DNA of 64,000 bases from the NCBI RefSeq assembly GCF_001753205.1, contig NZ_CP017560.1, positions 1,426,001-1,490,000 of the forward strand. The letters are read 5' to 3'. Each line of letters begins with the position of its first letter. Position 1 is the stretch's first letter. This DNA is from Sporosarcina ureilytica. GTDB lineage: Bacteria; Bacillota; Bacilli; Bacillales_A; Planococcaceae. A program made the position numbers and the translations under genes. Of this stretch, positions 25,988 through 34,889 are shown one piece after another. The notes beneath the pieces were generated by a model. The model searched no databases. It was given only the letters and a program-made list of their open reading frames with translations, and was not told the DNA's origin.

Positions 25988-26554
25988 ATGAAGAAACTAC
26001 TGAATTTATTGCTGTTATCACTCTTTGCATTTGTCGCATTTCAATCTTTCTTATTCATAAAGGGAAATCTTGAATTATCGGGCCAGGTTGAATATGAAGT
26101 AAATGTAGAGACTCTACCAACTGAACTGCACCCCATTGTAGCGGAGAAGGTGGAGATTTTAAAAGAAAAAACAGCAGAAAAAGATATTGCAATCCTGATT
26201 ACAGATGATTACCGTTCGTTTGATGAGCAAGACAAGCTTTATGATAAGGGCAGAAGAACTCCCGGAAAAATAGTTACTCATGCGGAGGGGGGCGAATCCT
26301 ATCATAACTTTGGCCTTGCCGTCGATTTTGCTCTTCAGCTTGAGAATGGTAATGTAATCTGGGATACTGAATATGATGGGAACGGAAATGGACAATCAGA
26401 CTGGTTTGAGGTAGCAGAAATTGCAAAGGAGCTGGGCTTTCAATGGGGAGGAGACTGGCGCGGCTTTAAAGATTATCCTCATCTTCAGATGGATTTTGGC
26501 TTAACCATTAACAATCTACAAGGAGGAAAACGTCCCAAAATACCCCAGAGCTAA
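25988..26554 (+). CDS. M15 family L-alanyl-D-glutamate peptidase, CwlK-like
   Basis: A 188-residue peptidase with an N-terminal membrane anchor or signal segment (residues 4-25, LLNLLLLSLFAFVAFQSFLF). The zinc-site motifs of M15C enzymes are complete: SYHNFGLAVDFAL gives His and Asp ligands, and YPHLQM gives the second His; the GDWRGFKDYPH stretch is typical of CwlK and phage endolysins. It cleaves the L-Ala-D-Glu (or similar) bond of peptidoglycan stems outside the membrane. It stands alone and is closed by the terminator at 26618-26659. No holin is adjacent, so a host cell-wall role is more likely than lysis. Confidence 0.85.
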   Translation: MKKLLNLLLLSLFAFVAFQSFLFIKGNLELSGQVEYEVNVETLPTELHPIVAEKVEILKEKTAEKDIAILITDDYRSFDEQDKLYDKGRRTPGKIVTHAEGGESYHNFGLAVDFALQLENGNVIWDTEYDGNGNGQSDWFEVAEIAKELGFQWGGDWRGFKDYPHLQMDFGLTINNLQGGKRPKIPQS

Positions 26555-26617
26555 TAACAGAGGGAACTGAAAAACGTTCGGTTTTTAAAGAATATTAATA
26601 GCCATACCAAAAATAGT

Positions 26618-26659
26618 CGACTTAAAAATTCTAAAATATGAATTTTGGGTCGTTTTTTT
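26618..26659 (+). terminator. Rho-independent terminator of the cwlK-like gene
   Basis: CGAC-AAAATTC pairs with GAATTTT-TCG with an internal mismatch bubble, followed by seven T. Confidence 0.6.
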
Positions 26660-26829
26660 AATCTTAGAGGCTCGGATATTAGTTTTATGTAAAAGACAGG
26701 GAAGTAGACTAGTGTTTGTCGCAAGAGGAAATCGAGCGGCTTAGACAAGACATATTAATAGGCTGGCGTGAAAACTTTTACGATGAATTAAAAAGGTATT
26801 TGGATATAAGAATACCTAAATGAAACCGA

Positions 26830-26865
26830 CAAAAGACCATTGCGGAAATGCGCAATAATCTTTTG
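26830..26865. terminator. hairpin terminator, AAAAGACCATTGC type
   Basis: CAAAAGACCATTGC and GCAATAATCTTTTG pair with two mismatches. The 5' arm is identical over 13 bases to the one at 18960. Confidence 0.55.
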
Positions 26866-26870
26866 TTGTT

Positions 26871-26912
26871 TAGACCTTCGCTTAAATGAGTAAGGTCTAT
26901 TGTCTTTTTTTG
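26871..26912 (+). terminator. Rho-independent terminator
   Basis: TAGACCTT and AAGGTCTA form a perfect eight base-pair stem over a 14-base loop, followed by TTGTC and seven T. Confidence 0.6.
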
Positions 26913-27197
26913 TAAATAGTATATGCAATTATTAAAATAAAATGATACGACGATATTTATTGTGCATCGCATAAAAGGTATTACGGAGAAGGACAGAGAA
27001 AATCTTATTGTTGATATTGCCCGATTTAATTACCTTTAGAAAATATTGTAGAAATTAACTTTAAACATTTCTTATTCTGCTTCATCTAGCGTCCTTTTTT
27101 AGTTGAAGATGAAAGTGAAGTTTATTCCACAATCGCGACCGCTTCTAAACCTATCGTATAAAAGTACTAATCACTCACACAATTCAAAAAAAACTGT

Positions 27198-27245
27198 ATC
27201 CGTCCCCAAAATTATTTAATTCATTTTGGAGGCGGATTTTTTATT
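27198..27245 (+). terminator. Rho-independent terminator
   Basis: ATCCGTCCCCAAAAT pairs with ATTTTGGAGGCGGAT (one G-U and one mismatch) and is followed by six T. No gene directly upstream is recognisable. Confidence 0.65.
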
Positions 27246-27379
27246 TTCCCCAAAATGTATCCTTTTTCAAATGAACGGTCTATATAAAAGATGACAAGCA
27301 CGATTCGTCTATGCAAAAAACGTCATGCATGGCGAGAAACGCTTGATAGAAATGTTTTTGAAAAAGGAAGGGGATCACT

Positions 27380-28168
27380 ATGAAATTATTATTGAATGAA
27401 TCACCACTACAGGTGCTACCATCATTGGCGACCAAAATTGGGTTAAATGAGGCGATATTTTTACAACAATTACATTTTAGATTGCTCATCTCGAAGAAAG
27501 TGCGGGATGGGCATATTTGGCATTATAAAACTTACGATGAATGGCATGTAGAAGAATTTCCATTTTGGTCGACCACCACGATCAAAAGAATTATCCGCAA
27601 GCTAGAAAATGAAGGGTACATCATTTCGACATCCTCGTATAATCGCATGGTGAATGATAAGACGAAATGGTATCGGATTGACTATTCGAAAATTGAACTT
27701 TTGGCAGACCAAAATGACCAAACGCGTGGTCCACAATGCACCCTTAAGAAAGGTCAATGTGACTCGTCTAGTGAGGCCAAGTTGGACCTACCTATAACCA
27801 AAGAGAATAAAAGAATTAAAAAAGATACTGTCGGGAAGCATCCCGACGTCGTGTCGATTATTAATTATTTGAATGAAAAAACCGGTAAGCATTTTAAAGC
27901 TTCTTCGAAAGCGACAGAGCGATACGTAAATGCCCGGTTACGTGAAGGGTACGAACTTGATGATTTCAAAAATGTCATTGACTACAAAGTAACAGAATGG
28001 CTGCACAATGCGCATTGGAATAAATATTTACGCCCGTCCACATTGTTCAATGCAACAAATTTTGAGAATTACTTGGAGGAGTACAGAGGGGCAACTGAAA
28101 AAAGAAATCCACCGGTACACACTGTAGCACAACCATTTGAACTAGATTTCAGTAAGGGGGAAGTGTAA
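27380..28168 (+). CDS. phage-type replisome organiser, DnaD-like
   Basis: A 262-residue protein. Residues 1-110 form the winged-helix N-terminal domain of phage replisome organisers (LPSLATKIGLNEAIFLQQLHF, WSTTTIKRIIRKLENEGYI). Residues about 150-235 match the conserved phage C-terminal DnaD-like domain (IINYLNEKTGKHFKASSK, LREGYELDDFKNVIDYKV, LRPSTLFNATNFENYL). It would bind an origin and recruit helicase. ATG 27380 follows AAGGAAGGGG. The stop is directly followed by the ATG of a DnaB-like helicase gene, the usual order in temperate phages of Bacillota. No origin iterons were found inside the gene by eye. Confidence 0.8.
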   Translation: MKLLLNESPLQVLPSLATKIGLNEAIFLQQLHFRLLISKKVRDGHIWHYKTYDEWHVEEFPFWSTTTIKRIIRKLENEGYIISTSSYNRMVNDKTKWYRIDYSKIELLADQNDQTRGPQCTLKKGQCDSSSEAKLDLPITKENKRIKKDTVGKHPDVVSIINYLNEKTGKHFKASSKATERYVNARLREGYELDDFKNVIDYKVTEWLHNAHWNKYLRPSTLFNATNFENYLEEYRGATEKRNPPVHTVAQPFELDFSKGEV

Positions 28169-29446
28169 ATGACGAAGCGTAGTGAACAAATTGAGAAAAG
28201 CGTATTAGGCACAATGTTGAACGAGAACTATTTAATTACTGACAGTGGGATCAAGGTGGATTTCTTCGTCAGTCAAATTCACAAACACATTTTTCAGTGC
28301 ATGCAAGAATTAATCGAGAATCGACGTCCAGTAGACTATGTAACAATCCTAACAATGATGGAGCCTTCAGCCCTTGGTGGTGCAAATTACTTGGCAGACC
28401 TCACAAGTTTTACGAATCCAACAAAATTTGATAGCTATGTTGAAGTGATGCTAGAATCGTGGAAAAATCGTGAGAAAAACAAAATCCTTGTACAGGCGAG
28501 AGAAGAAGACTGGGAAATCGGGACGATCCAAAAAGCTTTTGAGGATCTAGAACAAGAAGGAAGTGCAGGACTCGAAACGAGTATTAAAACGGATTTAGTG
28601 CGCATGGCTGAAAGGCCTTACGAACCGATGGAACATGTGCCGGGTGTGACAACGGGGTTATGTGACTTAGATAAAATACTCGACGGATTCCAACCAGCAG
28701 AACTTATTATCATTGCCGCAAGACCTTCGATGGGAAAGACAGACACATTAAATCATTTCGCACTGCATGCCGGGTTAAACGGTTATAAGCCCATTATCTT
28801 TTCACTAGAAATGAGTAAGAAATCAATGATCGACAGACTTATCGCCACGACAGGTGGGTATAACCGGCTTCGTATGCGCGATCCCTATCAACATTTCTCC
28901 GAGGAGCAAAAGTCGACCTGGATGCCCGTACTCGGTCGATTGGACACAGCCAATATCCATATCGATGAACGAGCCGGGCTGAAAGTATCACAAATGAAAG
29001 CGGCAGCAAGAAAAATCATTAATACTGAACCACAATTGAAACCTATTATTTTCATAGATTACTTACAAATTATCCAAGGTGATCTCCCATATGGCAACCG
29101 GACTGAAATCGTCGGACAAATTAGCAGTGACTTGAAGCAAATGGCAAAAGAATTTGACTGTCCGGTTGTTTGTCTTTCACAGCTAAACCGTGGTGTTGAA
29201 ACACGAGATAATAAAAGGCCGATGATGAGCGACTTACGCGACTCCGGAAATATAGAACAAGATGCAGATGTCATTGGGTTTTTATACCGAGATGACTACT
29301 ACGACAAAGACACAGAAAAACCGAATCTATTAGAAATTAATATTGCAAAACACCGTAACGGACCGACTGGAACGGCGACCGTGCGATATGTAAAAGAAAC
29401 AGGCATGCTGAACAATATGAATTGGCATGCAGAAAGGATGGCGTAA
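28169..29446 (+). CDS. DnaB-like replicative DNA helicase (phage type)
   Basis: A 425-residue hexameric-helicase family protein. The N-terminal DnaB domain spans about residues 1-105; the RecA-like domain has Walker A AARPSMGKT at residues 183-191, SLEMSKKSMIDRL (H2), Walker B PIIFIDYLQII, SQLNRGVETR (H3) and MSDLRDSGNIEQDADVI (H4 with the arginine region). It unwinds DNA at forks. It is slightly shorter than host DnaB/DnaC (about 450). It is directly coupled to the DnaD-like gene and followed by a small gene after one base. It is probably a phage remnant rather than the host replicative helicase. Confidence 0.88.
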   Translation: MTKRSEQIEKSVLGTMLNENYLITDSGIKVDFFVSQIHKHIFQCMQELIENRRPVDYVTILTMMEPSALGGANYLADLTSFTNPTKFDSYVEVMLESWKNREKNKILVQAREEDWEIGTIQKAFEDLEQEGSAGLETSIKTDLVRMAERPYEPMEHVPGVTTGLCDLDKILDGFQPAELIIIAARPSMGKTDTLNHFALHAGLNGYKPIIFSLEMSKKSMIDRLIATTGGYNRLRMRDPYQHFSEEQKSTWMPVLGRLDTANIHIDERAGLKVSQMKAAARKIINTEPQLKPIIFIDYLQIIQGDLPYGNRTEIVGQISSDLKQMAKEFDCPVVCLSQLNRGVETRDNKRPMMSDLRDSGNIEQDADVIGFLYRDDYYDKDTEKPNLLEINIAKHRNGPTGTATVRYVKETGMLNNMNWHAERMA

Positions 29447-29447
29447 A

Positions 29448-29924
29448 ATGGCGACAGTAAAAGAAGTACTCGATTTAGCAATTGAAGTGGAATTAATTGG
29501 CCTCGCACACCGGGTTTTCTGGGCAATTTCAAAAGGGTTAGTAACTCTAAACGACCCTTCGGAAAGATTAGATACGATTGACTATGACGAAAAAGTCATT
29601 GAGGATATAGTGGAGCGGAATTTTCTACAAATCGGGAAAATTAAACTATATATTATCGAAACCCATCACCCAGACATCTATGCATTTTACTACTGTGAAA
29701 ACGCCTTGGAAGCTCATTCACTCCATCAGGAAATGTTTCGAGAAGTACCTAAACGTTTAACGAATGGGTCTCATTTAATGACAAAAATCTTTCATTTCAA
29801 TGAAAGAGGAGCATCACAAATCTTATATTTCCAGCGTAAACAAGTTGTTTCGTATCCGTATTATTTGGGGCATGCGCGAGCGGGGGAGCGGTGGTTGTAT
29901 CGGGTGGGGAATGGTGTGGGATGA
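29448..29924 (+). CDS. hypothetical protein of the phage-type replication cluster, 158 aa
   Basis: ATG 29448 lies one base after the helicase stop, with AAAGGATGG at 29433-29441. The 158 residues look soluble and mixed alpha/beta (TVKEVLDLAIEVELIGLAHR, then IGKIKLYIIETHHPDIYAFYY, ending HARAGERWLYRVGNGVG). Not recognised. Its position suggests a role in the same replication module, perhaps a helicase-loading or regulatory partner, but nothing in the sequence shows that. Confidence 0.6.
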   Translation: MATVKEVLDLAIEVELIGLAHRVFWAISKGLVTLNDPSERLDTIDYDEKVIEDIVERNFLQIGKIKLYIIETHHPDIYAFYYCENALEAHSLHQEMFREVPKRLTNGSHLMTKIFHFNERGASQILYFQRKQVVSYPYYLGHARAGERWLYRVGNGVG

Positions 29925-30422
29925 TTTACAATAGGTGCCCATGCAAGAAGCTAGTCAGACAATATAGCAAAGTTGAATAACCTATCAGGAGAATACCGAA
30001 CATATCCGAATACGATTAGCTTCCTTTAGTCGATTTCTTCAAAAGGTTAAATTGTCATAAACCAACCTTATTTCATTAGCTTTCGTGTCAAACAGACCTG
30101 GCTCTAGAATAAACGAGTTCCTTCTATTATATAGTCCTAATAATAGAACTGGCACTGTAGGAAAATATTGCCGTTGAAAGTGACGCTTCTATATTATAAA
30201 ATACTAATACAAGCTGCATTGTTCGTACCAACATTAAGTTTTAACCTTTAAGCTGTAAAAGGGAGTTTTATCATCGAAACTGGAATGGCAAGCCTCGTTC
30301 TTTTTATAAACAACGGGGACAGACAGGAAAGTTTCTGCGAACACCCACTTTAAGGAGTGGTGGTTTAAAACTTTCTAAAGACGGTACGGCAAAGGCGGCT
30401 CCTACCTATTGAATAATAAATA
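29925..30422. other. intergenic region
   Basis: About 500 bases without a gene. It starts with AGGTGCCCATGCAAG, similar to a MITE end, and contains the 49-base repeat at 30352-30400. Nothing else is recognisable. Confidence 0.4.
30352..30400. repeat. 47-49-base dispersed repeat, copy 2
   Basis: Begins TAAGGAGTGGTGGTTTAAAA and ends CGGCAAAGGCGGCT; matches 24938-24984. It stands just before a truncated yitT-like gene. Confidence 0.55.
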
Positions 30423-30692
30423 CTATAAATATGCATCCTCCGAATCGGATTTTGATTGGGGGATGTTTTTTTGTCGTACTTTAAAAAGTAGTGGGATACC
30501 GAATACACGATTCCCCATTATGCTAATTCCTGTAACTCCACCATCAATAATCGAATTCGGAATAAGAACCGCATCAAGCGCATATCCAGCAAGTGCAGCC
30601 CCGATAATAATTAAAGCAAACTGTCGAATGGCATCGCCGACTTTTTTCCCTTCCAATAAAAACAGCCCCTTTTTAAATGAGTCACAATCCAT
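30423..30692 (-). pseudogene. YitT/DUF161 family membrane protein, N-terminal fragment
   Basis: A minus-strand frame whose residues 16-70 (VGDAIRQFALIIIGAALAG then LIPNSIIDGGVTGISI) match the start of YitT-family proteins, which are about 280 residues long. After GIPLL the match stops and the frame continues only into the hairpin at 30434-30472. So about three quarters of the gene, including the C-terminal DUF2179 domain, are missing. The rightful start may be a TTG about 36 bases inside the frame preceded by AAAAGGGG. It is a broken gene. Confidence 0.6.
30434..30472 (+). terminator. hairpin terminator, CATCCTCC type, copy 1
   Basis: CATCCTCC and GGGGGATG pair (one G-U), with AATC/GATT above a bulge, followed by seven T. 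A near copy is the dptH terminator at 45466-45506. Confidence 0.6.
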
Positions 30693-31130
30693 TTCTTAAA
30701 ATATTACGTCAAACATCTTTGACTGAAAGTAAATTTATTAGGGATACAGGGTGTCACAATTCATTTTACCCAGTTATCATAATTTGAAGCTTTTTTACGG
30801 GAATATGAGTGATAGGTATCTATCATAAGTACCGATCATTACAGAAATTGTAAGGAACGAAAGAGGCGCAATGTGAAGTGTGGTAAAATGTCAATGTGTG
30901 AAAATTCCTGCATCTGAATGGTTCTTTTCTTTGAATTATTAGCTATTCTTCTAATTTAGAGAGAGAAAGAGAATAAACACCCGGAACTGATTAAATAGAG
31001 AGCGAGATACGAGAAGACACAATAGAAAACTAAGTAGCGATTTAAATACAACGATAAAGCTTGTCTGGCTATGGAATATAACTTTCAAGGGAGTCACAGA
31101 AAATAGGGCTAAAATGAAAGGAAGAGGAAA
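30693..31130. other. intergenic region before the defence island
   Basis: About 440 bases without a gene. The last 20 bases hold AAAGGAAGAGG, the ribosome binding site of the next gene. No strong promoter hexamers are evident. Confidence 0.4.
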
Positions 31131-32240
31131 TTGTTTTTAATAGATAGAGAGAAAAACGAAGCGACATCAATTCAGAAGAAAACATTTCAAGAGTTACAGT
31201 TCACCGAACGTCAACACTTACAAGAATGGATCCGCAAGAACACGGATATTTTAGGTGAAAGTCTGCTAATTATTCAAAAAGAATTTAGCGGTTTTGATGA
31301 TACGCGTGAAAGATTAGATTTACTTGCGCTTGATGAAGAAGGAAACTTGGTTATTATTGAAAATAAATTGGATGACAGTGGTAGAGATGTTGTTTGGCAA
31401 TCGTTGAAATATGCTTCTTATTGCTCGAGTTTAACGAAAAATGATGTAAGAGAAATATTCCAAAGTTACTTAGATGAGCAGACTGAGGGTGGAATAGCTG
31501 AAACGATTTTATGTGAGTTTTTTCAAGTAGAAAATTTTAGTGAAGTTATACTCAATCATGATGATCAACGAATTATTATGGTCGCAGCGAACTTTCGAAA
31601 AGAAGTGACATCAACTGCACTATGGTTACTGGAACATAATATTAAAATTAAATGTATTAAAGTCACACCGTATGAGCTAGATGGAAATATCTTTTTAGAT
31701 ACGGAACAAATTATTCCAATTACAGATGCTGAAGAGTATTTGATTAAGATTGCAAATAAGAAACAAGAAGAAAGTAAAACGAAAGAACAAAACCAGACAA
31801 GATTTAATATACGAACAGAATTTCGGAAAGAGCTTTTGCAGGAAATGAACCAACAATCCGATCTATTTCAAAATGTTGGACCAACAAAAGATGGTTGGCT
31901 CAGTTGTGGGAGTGGGTATAGCGGAATTTCATATATGTTCGTCGTGACAGGCAGTTACGCAAGGGTAGAACTTTGGATTATTGGTCGGACTCAAAGTGAA
32001 AACAAGAGGATTTTTGACGACTTATTTGAATATAAAAATGAAATCGAAGAAAAGTTTGGTGAGCAATTAGATTGGCAAAGGCTAGATGAAGGAAAGGGAA
32101 GCCGTGTTGCTTATTCATTAACAGATGTAAATGTCTATAACCGTGAGGATTGGGAGAAAATCATAAAGTTTTTAACATCGTCTATGATTAAATTTGAGCA
32201 GTCAATTAAAGATGCATTGCGGGAAGTGATGAGGAGATAA
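31131..32240 (+). CDS. PD-(D/E)XK nuclease-like protein with DUF4268 C-terminal domain
   Basis: A 369-residue protein. The N-terminal half has a NucS/DUF91-like nuclease core: D63 in ERLDLLALDEEGN, then E77-N-K79 in LVIIENKL, the ExK pair of PD-(D/E)XK enzymes. Residues about 225-369 match the DUF4268 type, often found beside restriction systems. It may recognise or cut foreign or modified DNA. The start is TTG 31131 right after AAAGGAAGAGG. It opens the cluster of defence genes but is a separate transcription unit, ended by the hairpin at 32360-32397. Confidence 0.8.
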   Translation: MFLIDREKNEATSIQKKTFQELQFTERQHLQEWIRKNTDILGESLLIIQKEFSGFDDTRERLDLLALDEEGNLVIIENKLDDSGRDVVWQSLKYASYCSSLTKNDVREIFQSYLDEQTEGGIAETILCEFFQVENFSEVILNHDDQRIIMVAANFRKEVTSTALWLLEHNIKIKCIKVTPYELDGNIFLDTEQIIPITDAEEYLIKIANKKQEESKTKEQNQTRFNIRTEFRKELLQEMNQQSDLFQNVGPTKDGWLSCGSGYSGISYMFVVTGSYARVELWIIGRTQSENKRIFDDLFEYKNEIEEKFGEQLDWQRLDEGKGSRVAYSLTDVNVYNREDWEKIIKFLTSSMIKFEQSIKDALREVMRR

Positions 32241-32314
32241 TTGAATCCTTACAAAGTGTAAGTGTATTAAACGTCGTGGCATGACGGAGCAATATTTAGT
32301 CATAATAAACAGGT

Positions 32315-32342
32315 AGATAAGAGATAAGAGATAAGAGATAAG
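32315..32342. repeat. tandem heptanucleotide repeat (AGATAAG)x4
   Basis: Four perfect head-to-tail copies of AGATAAG. It is intergenic, 73 bases after the DUF4268 gene. Such tracts vary in copy number by slippage. Confidence 0.9.
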
Positions 32343-32359
32343 AGGTTAGTGGTTGATAC

Positions 32360-32397
32360 CAGCTTTGGATTTTTGAGGAATCCGGGGCTGTTTTTTT
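32360..32397 (+). terminator. Rho-independent terminator of the DUF4268 gene
   Basis: CAGCTTTGGATT pairs with AATCCGGGGCTG (three central G-U pairs), followed by seven T. Confidence 0.7.
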
Positions 32398-32778
32398 GGA
32401 GAAAGGGAATTCAGTTTATGAGGCTATCTCCCTTTACACGTGTACATTATGTGACGGTATAACTTTTTTGAAAATGTTTAAAGCTGAACGCGTGCGTTTG
32501 AAACTATCGTTCACTTAATTTTTGATGAGTGCCTATGCCCCAGACTTATGGGGCAAGGCCATTGAAGTTCTACTTAAGGATACATTTTCTTATGAAGATA
32601 GAATAGCTGAAGATTAAGAACGTAGACTATGGATATGGTAGAATGGGGCTATGTTAAAGATGTCATGTATTTTTGATGCTGTTTGAATAATTAACTGTCC
32701 ATTTTTAAATGTCTTTACCGCTAACCTAAAAGTATGTTTAGGTCGCATTGGACTAAATCATGAAAGGTGGGGTAATTG

Positions 32779-34728
32779 ATGATTATATATGAATCCACAA
32801 AGGAAGAGTTTGTTGGGGATGTTATAAATGAAGTCTTAATAGAAAGACTATATAATTCTTATCAAGAAAAAATTGGACGTACATCTAAAGCGGAAATTCG
32901 TTCATGGGAAAATTCGTTACAAAAGATGTCGAATGTTATGCAGGATGATGATATTCCTAAAGATGCTGCGGTAGCAATAGAGTTTAACATTCCAAATACA
33001 TCGAAACGAGTGGACTTTATTGTTGCAGGTAACGATGGTAAGCAGGATCATGTTGTAATTGTTGAACTCAAGCAGTGGGAAACAGTTGAGAAGATAACTT
33101 CACGTGATGCGCTCGTTAAAACATATTTAGGTGGCGGTATTCGTGAAACAACTCACCCTTCTTACCAAGCATGGTCTTATGCTGCGCTAATTGAAGACTT
33201 TAATGTGAACGTTCAAGAACAGGAAATTAAGTTGAAGCCGTGCGCTTATCTACATAACTATCGTAAAACTGAAGAGGATCCTTTAACTGATGTACATTAT
33301 CAAGAGCATTTGGATAAAGCACCGATTTTCGCTAAAGGTGAGATTCAAAAGCTACGTGCATTTATTAAAAAGTATATTCAAGTAGGCGATCAAAATAATT
33401 TAATCTATCAAATTGAAAATGGTAGAATACGTCCCTCAAAATCCTTACAAGATGCTTTGAACAATATGTTAAAAGGCAATGAAGAATTTATCATGATAGA
33501 TGATCAAAAAGTATTTTATGAAGATGCATTTCACTTAGCGCTAGAAGCCACTAGGAATGATCAAAAGAAAGTAATGATAGTTGAAGGTGGACCTGGAACA
33601 GGAAAGTCTGTTTTAGCAATTAACCTACTCGTAAATTTGATTAACCAAGAATTAGTTGCGATGTATGTGACAAGAAATGCAGCCCCACGAAATGTTTATT
33701 CTACAAAGTTAAAAGGTGATTTTACCAAATCTCATATTGATAATTTATTCAAAGGGTCGGGTAGTTTTACGAATGTAGATGAAAATGAATTCGATATATT
33801 AATTGTTGATGAAGCCCATCGGTTGAATGAAAAATCGGGTATGTTCCGCAACATGGGAGAAAATCAGGTTAAGGAATTAATAAAAGGTGCTAATTTCACT
33901 ATTTTTTTCATTGATGAGAACCAAAAAGTGACATTGAATGATGTCGGCAGTGTAGATTTAATAAAAAAATATGCGAATGAGTTTGATGCAGAAGTTATTT
34001 CTTATGAGCTGACTTCACAATTTCGTTGTGATGGTTCTGATGGGTATATAGCTTGGTTAGATGATGTTCTTAGAATTAGAGATACTGCAAATATGCATGA
34101 ATTAGGCATGGAATATGATGTGCGTTTATTTGATGACCCGAATATTATGCTCGCTGAAATTGAAAAGTTAAATGTAAGAAATAATAAATCTAGGATAATG
34201 GCGGGCTATTGTTGGGATTGGCCTACGAAAAATCGTAAAGATGTAAATCATCATGACATTACGATTCCCGAACATGATTTTGGAGTGAGTTGGAATATTG
34301 AAAATACCTGGGCTATCGAAAATTCCTCTGTTAGAGAAGCGGGATGTATTCATACTGCACAAGGGTTGGAATTCGATTATGTCGGCGTTATCATTGGAGA
34401 TGATTTACGCTATGAAGATGGAAAAGTGATGACAGATTATACTAAACGAGCAAGGACAGACCAATCATTAAGAGGGATTAAGAAACTTGCGAAAGAAAAT
34501 CCGGAGAAAGCTGAAGCCTTGGCGGATCCTATTATAAGAAATACTTATAGAACGCTGATGACACGAGGCCAGAAGGGATGCTTCATATACTGTACCGATC
34601 CTGGATTACAAGCGTATATAAAAGAACGGTTAGAAAAGGTTAGTTTATATAAGAAGAAAAGAGAAGAATTGTTGTATTTAGTGGACGAGAGGGAAGGTTA
34701 TGGTGCGGATGTTGATGGTGAAGATTAA
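32779..34728 (+). CDS. PD-(D/E)XK nuclease fused to DUF2075 helicase-like ATPase
   Basis: A 649-residue protein. Residues 60-110 hold a nuclease-like core with D79 in RVDFIVAG and E96-L-K98 in VVIVELKQW. The DUF2075 ATPase (Schlafen-type, SF1-like) follows: Walker A GGPGTGKS at residues 270-277, Walker B DILIVDEAHRL, a QFRCDGSDGYI motif and the C-terminal HTAQGLEFDYVGVIIG segment of motif V type. Such proteins occur in phage-defence islands. The ATG at 32779 is set by AAAGGTGGGG. It lies alone, 160 bases before a DUF4145-like gene on the same strand, so the two may be expressed together. Confidence 0.8.
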   Translation: MIIYESTKEEFVGDVINEVLIERLYNSYQEKIGRTSKAEIRSWENSLQKMSNVMQDDDIPKDAAVAIEFNIPNTSKRVDFIVAGNDGKQDHVVIVELKQWETVEKITSRDALVKTYLGGGIRETTHPSYQAWSYAALIEDFNVNVQEQEIKLKPCAYLHNYRKTEEDPLTDVHYQEHLDKAPIFAKGEIQKLRAFIKKYIQVGDQNNLIYQIENGRIRPSKSLQDALNNMLKGNEEFIMIDDQKVFYEDAFHLALEATRNDQKKVMIVEGGPGTGKSVLAINLLVNLINQELVAMYVTRNAAPRNVYSTKLKGDFTKSHIDNLFKGSGSFTNVDENEFDILIVDEAHRLNEKSGMFRNMGENQVKELIKGANFTIFFIDENQKVTLNDVGSVDLIKKYANEFDAEVISYELTSQFRCDGSDGYIAWLDDVLRIRDTANMHELGMEYDVRLFDDPNIMLAEIEKLNVRNNKSRIMAGYCWDWPTKNRKDVNHHDITIPEHDFGVSWNIENTWAIENSSVREAGCIHTAQGLEFDYVGVIIGDDLRYEDGKVMTDYTKRARTDQSLRGIKKLAKENPEKAEALADPIIRNTYRTLMTRGQKGCFIYCTDPGLQAYIKERLEKVSLYKKKREELLYLVDEREGYGADVDGED

Positions 34729-34889
34729 TGAAACTAAAACGGTTAATAAACCTTTTATTTATTCTAGAAGTAGAATTAGTGATCGACACTCTCATATCTA
34801 GTTTCTCTTGTTTCAAATGAAGATTAAATAGTAGGAATTAAGCATTAACAATATTATGGCTAGCAAATAATTTCAAGAGAGGTGTAAGC

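Larger units (their letters stand above)
26555..27379. other. 825-base region with three to four hairpin terminators
   Basis: No firm gene. It holds terminators at 26618-26659, 26830-26865, 26871-26912 and 27198-27245. Between the first two lies a 35-codon frame from TTG 26716 (MSQEEIERLRQDILIGW) without a good ribosome binding site, possibly the tail of a lost gene that used the terminator at 26830. The stacking of unrelated terminators suggests successive deletions of genes here. Confidence 0.45.
32241..32778. other. intergenic region with tandem repeat and terminator
   Basis: A 538-base region without a gene. It has a four-copy heptamer repeat (32315-32342), a terminator (32360-32397) and a small hairpin TGCCCC/GGGGCA near 32532-32551. 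The ribosome binding site AAAGGTGGGG of the next gene is at the end. Confidence 0.45.

Noticed and set aside
27380..29924. Host dnaD/dnaB replication genes
   Set aside because: The DnaD-like protein has the phage-type C-terminal domain and there are none of the usual host neighbours of these genes.
30409..30699. 96-codon plus-strand frame over the yitT-like fragment
   Set aside because: The minus strand shows clear YitT-type sequence there; the plus frame begins inside a terminator region.
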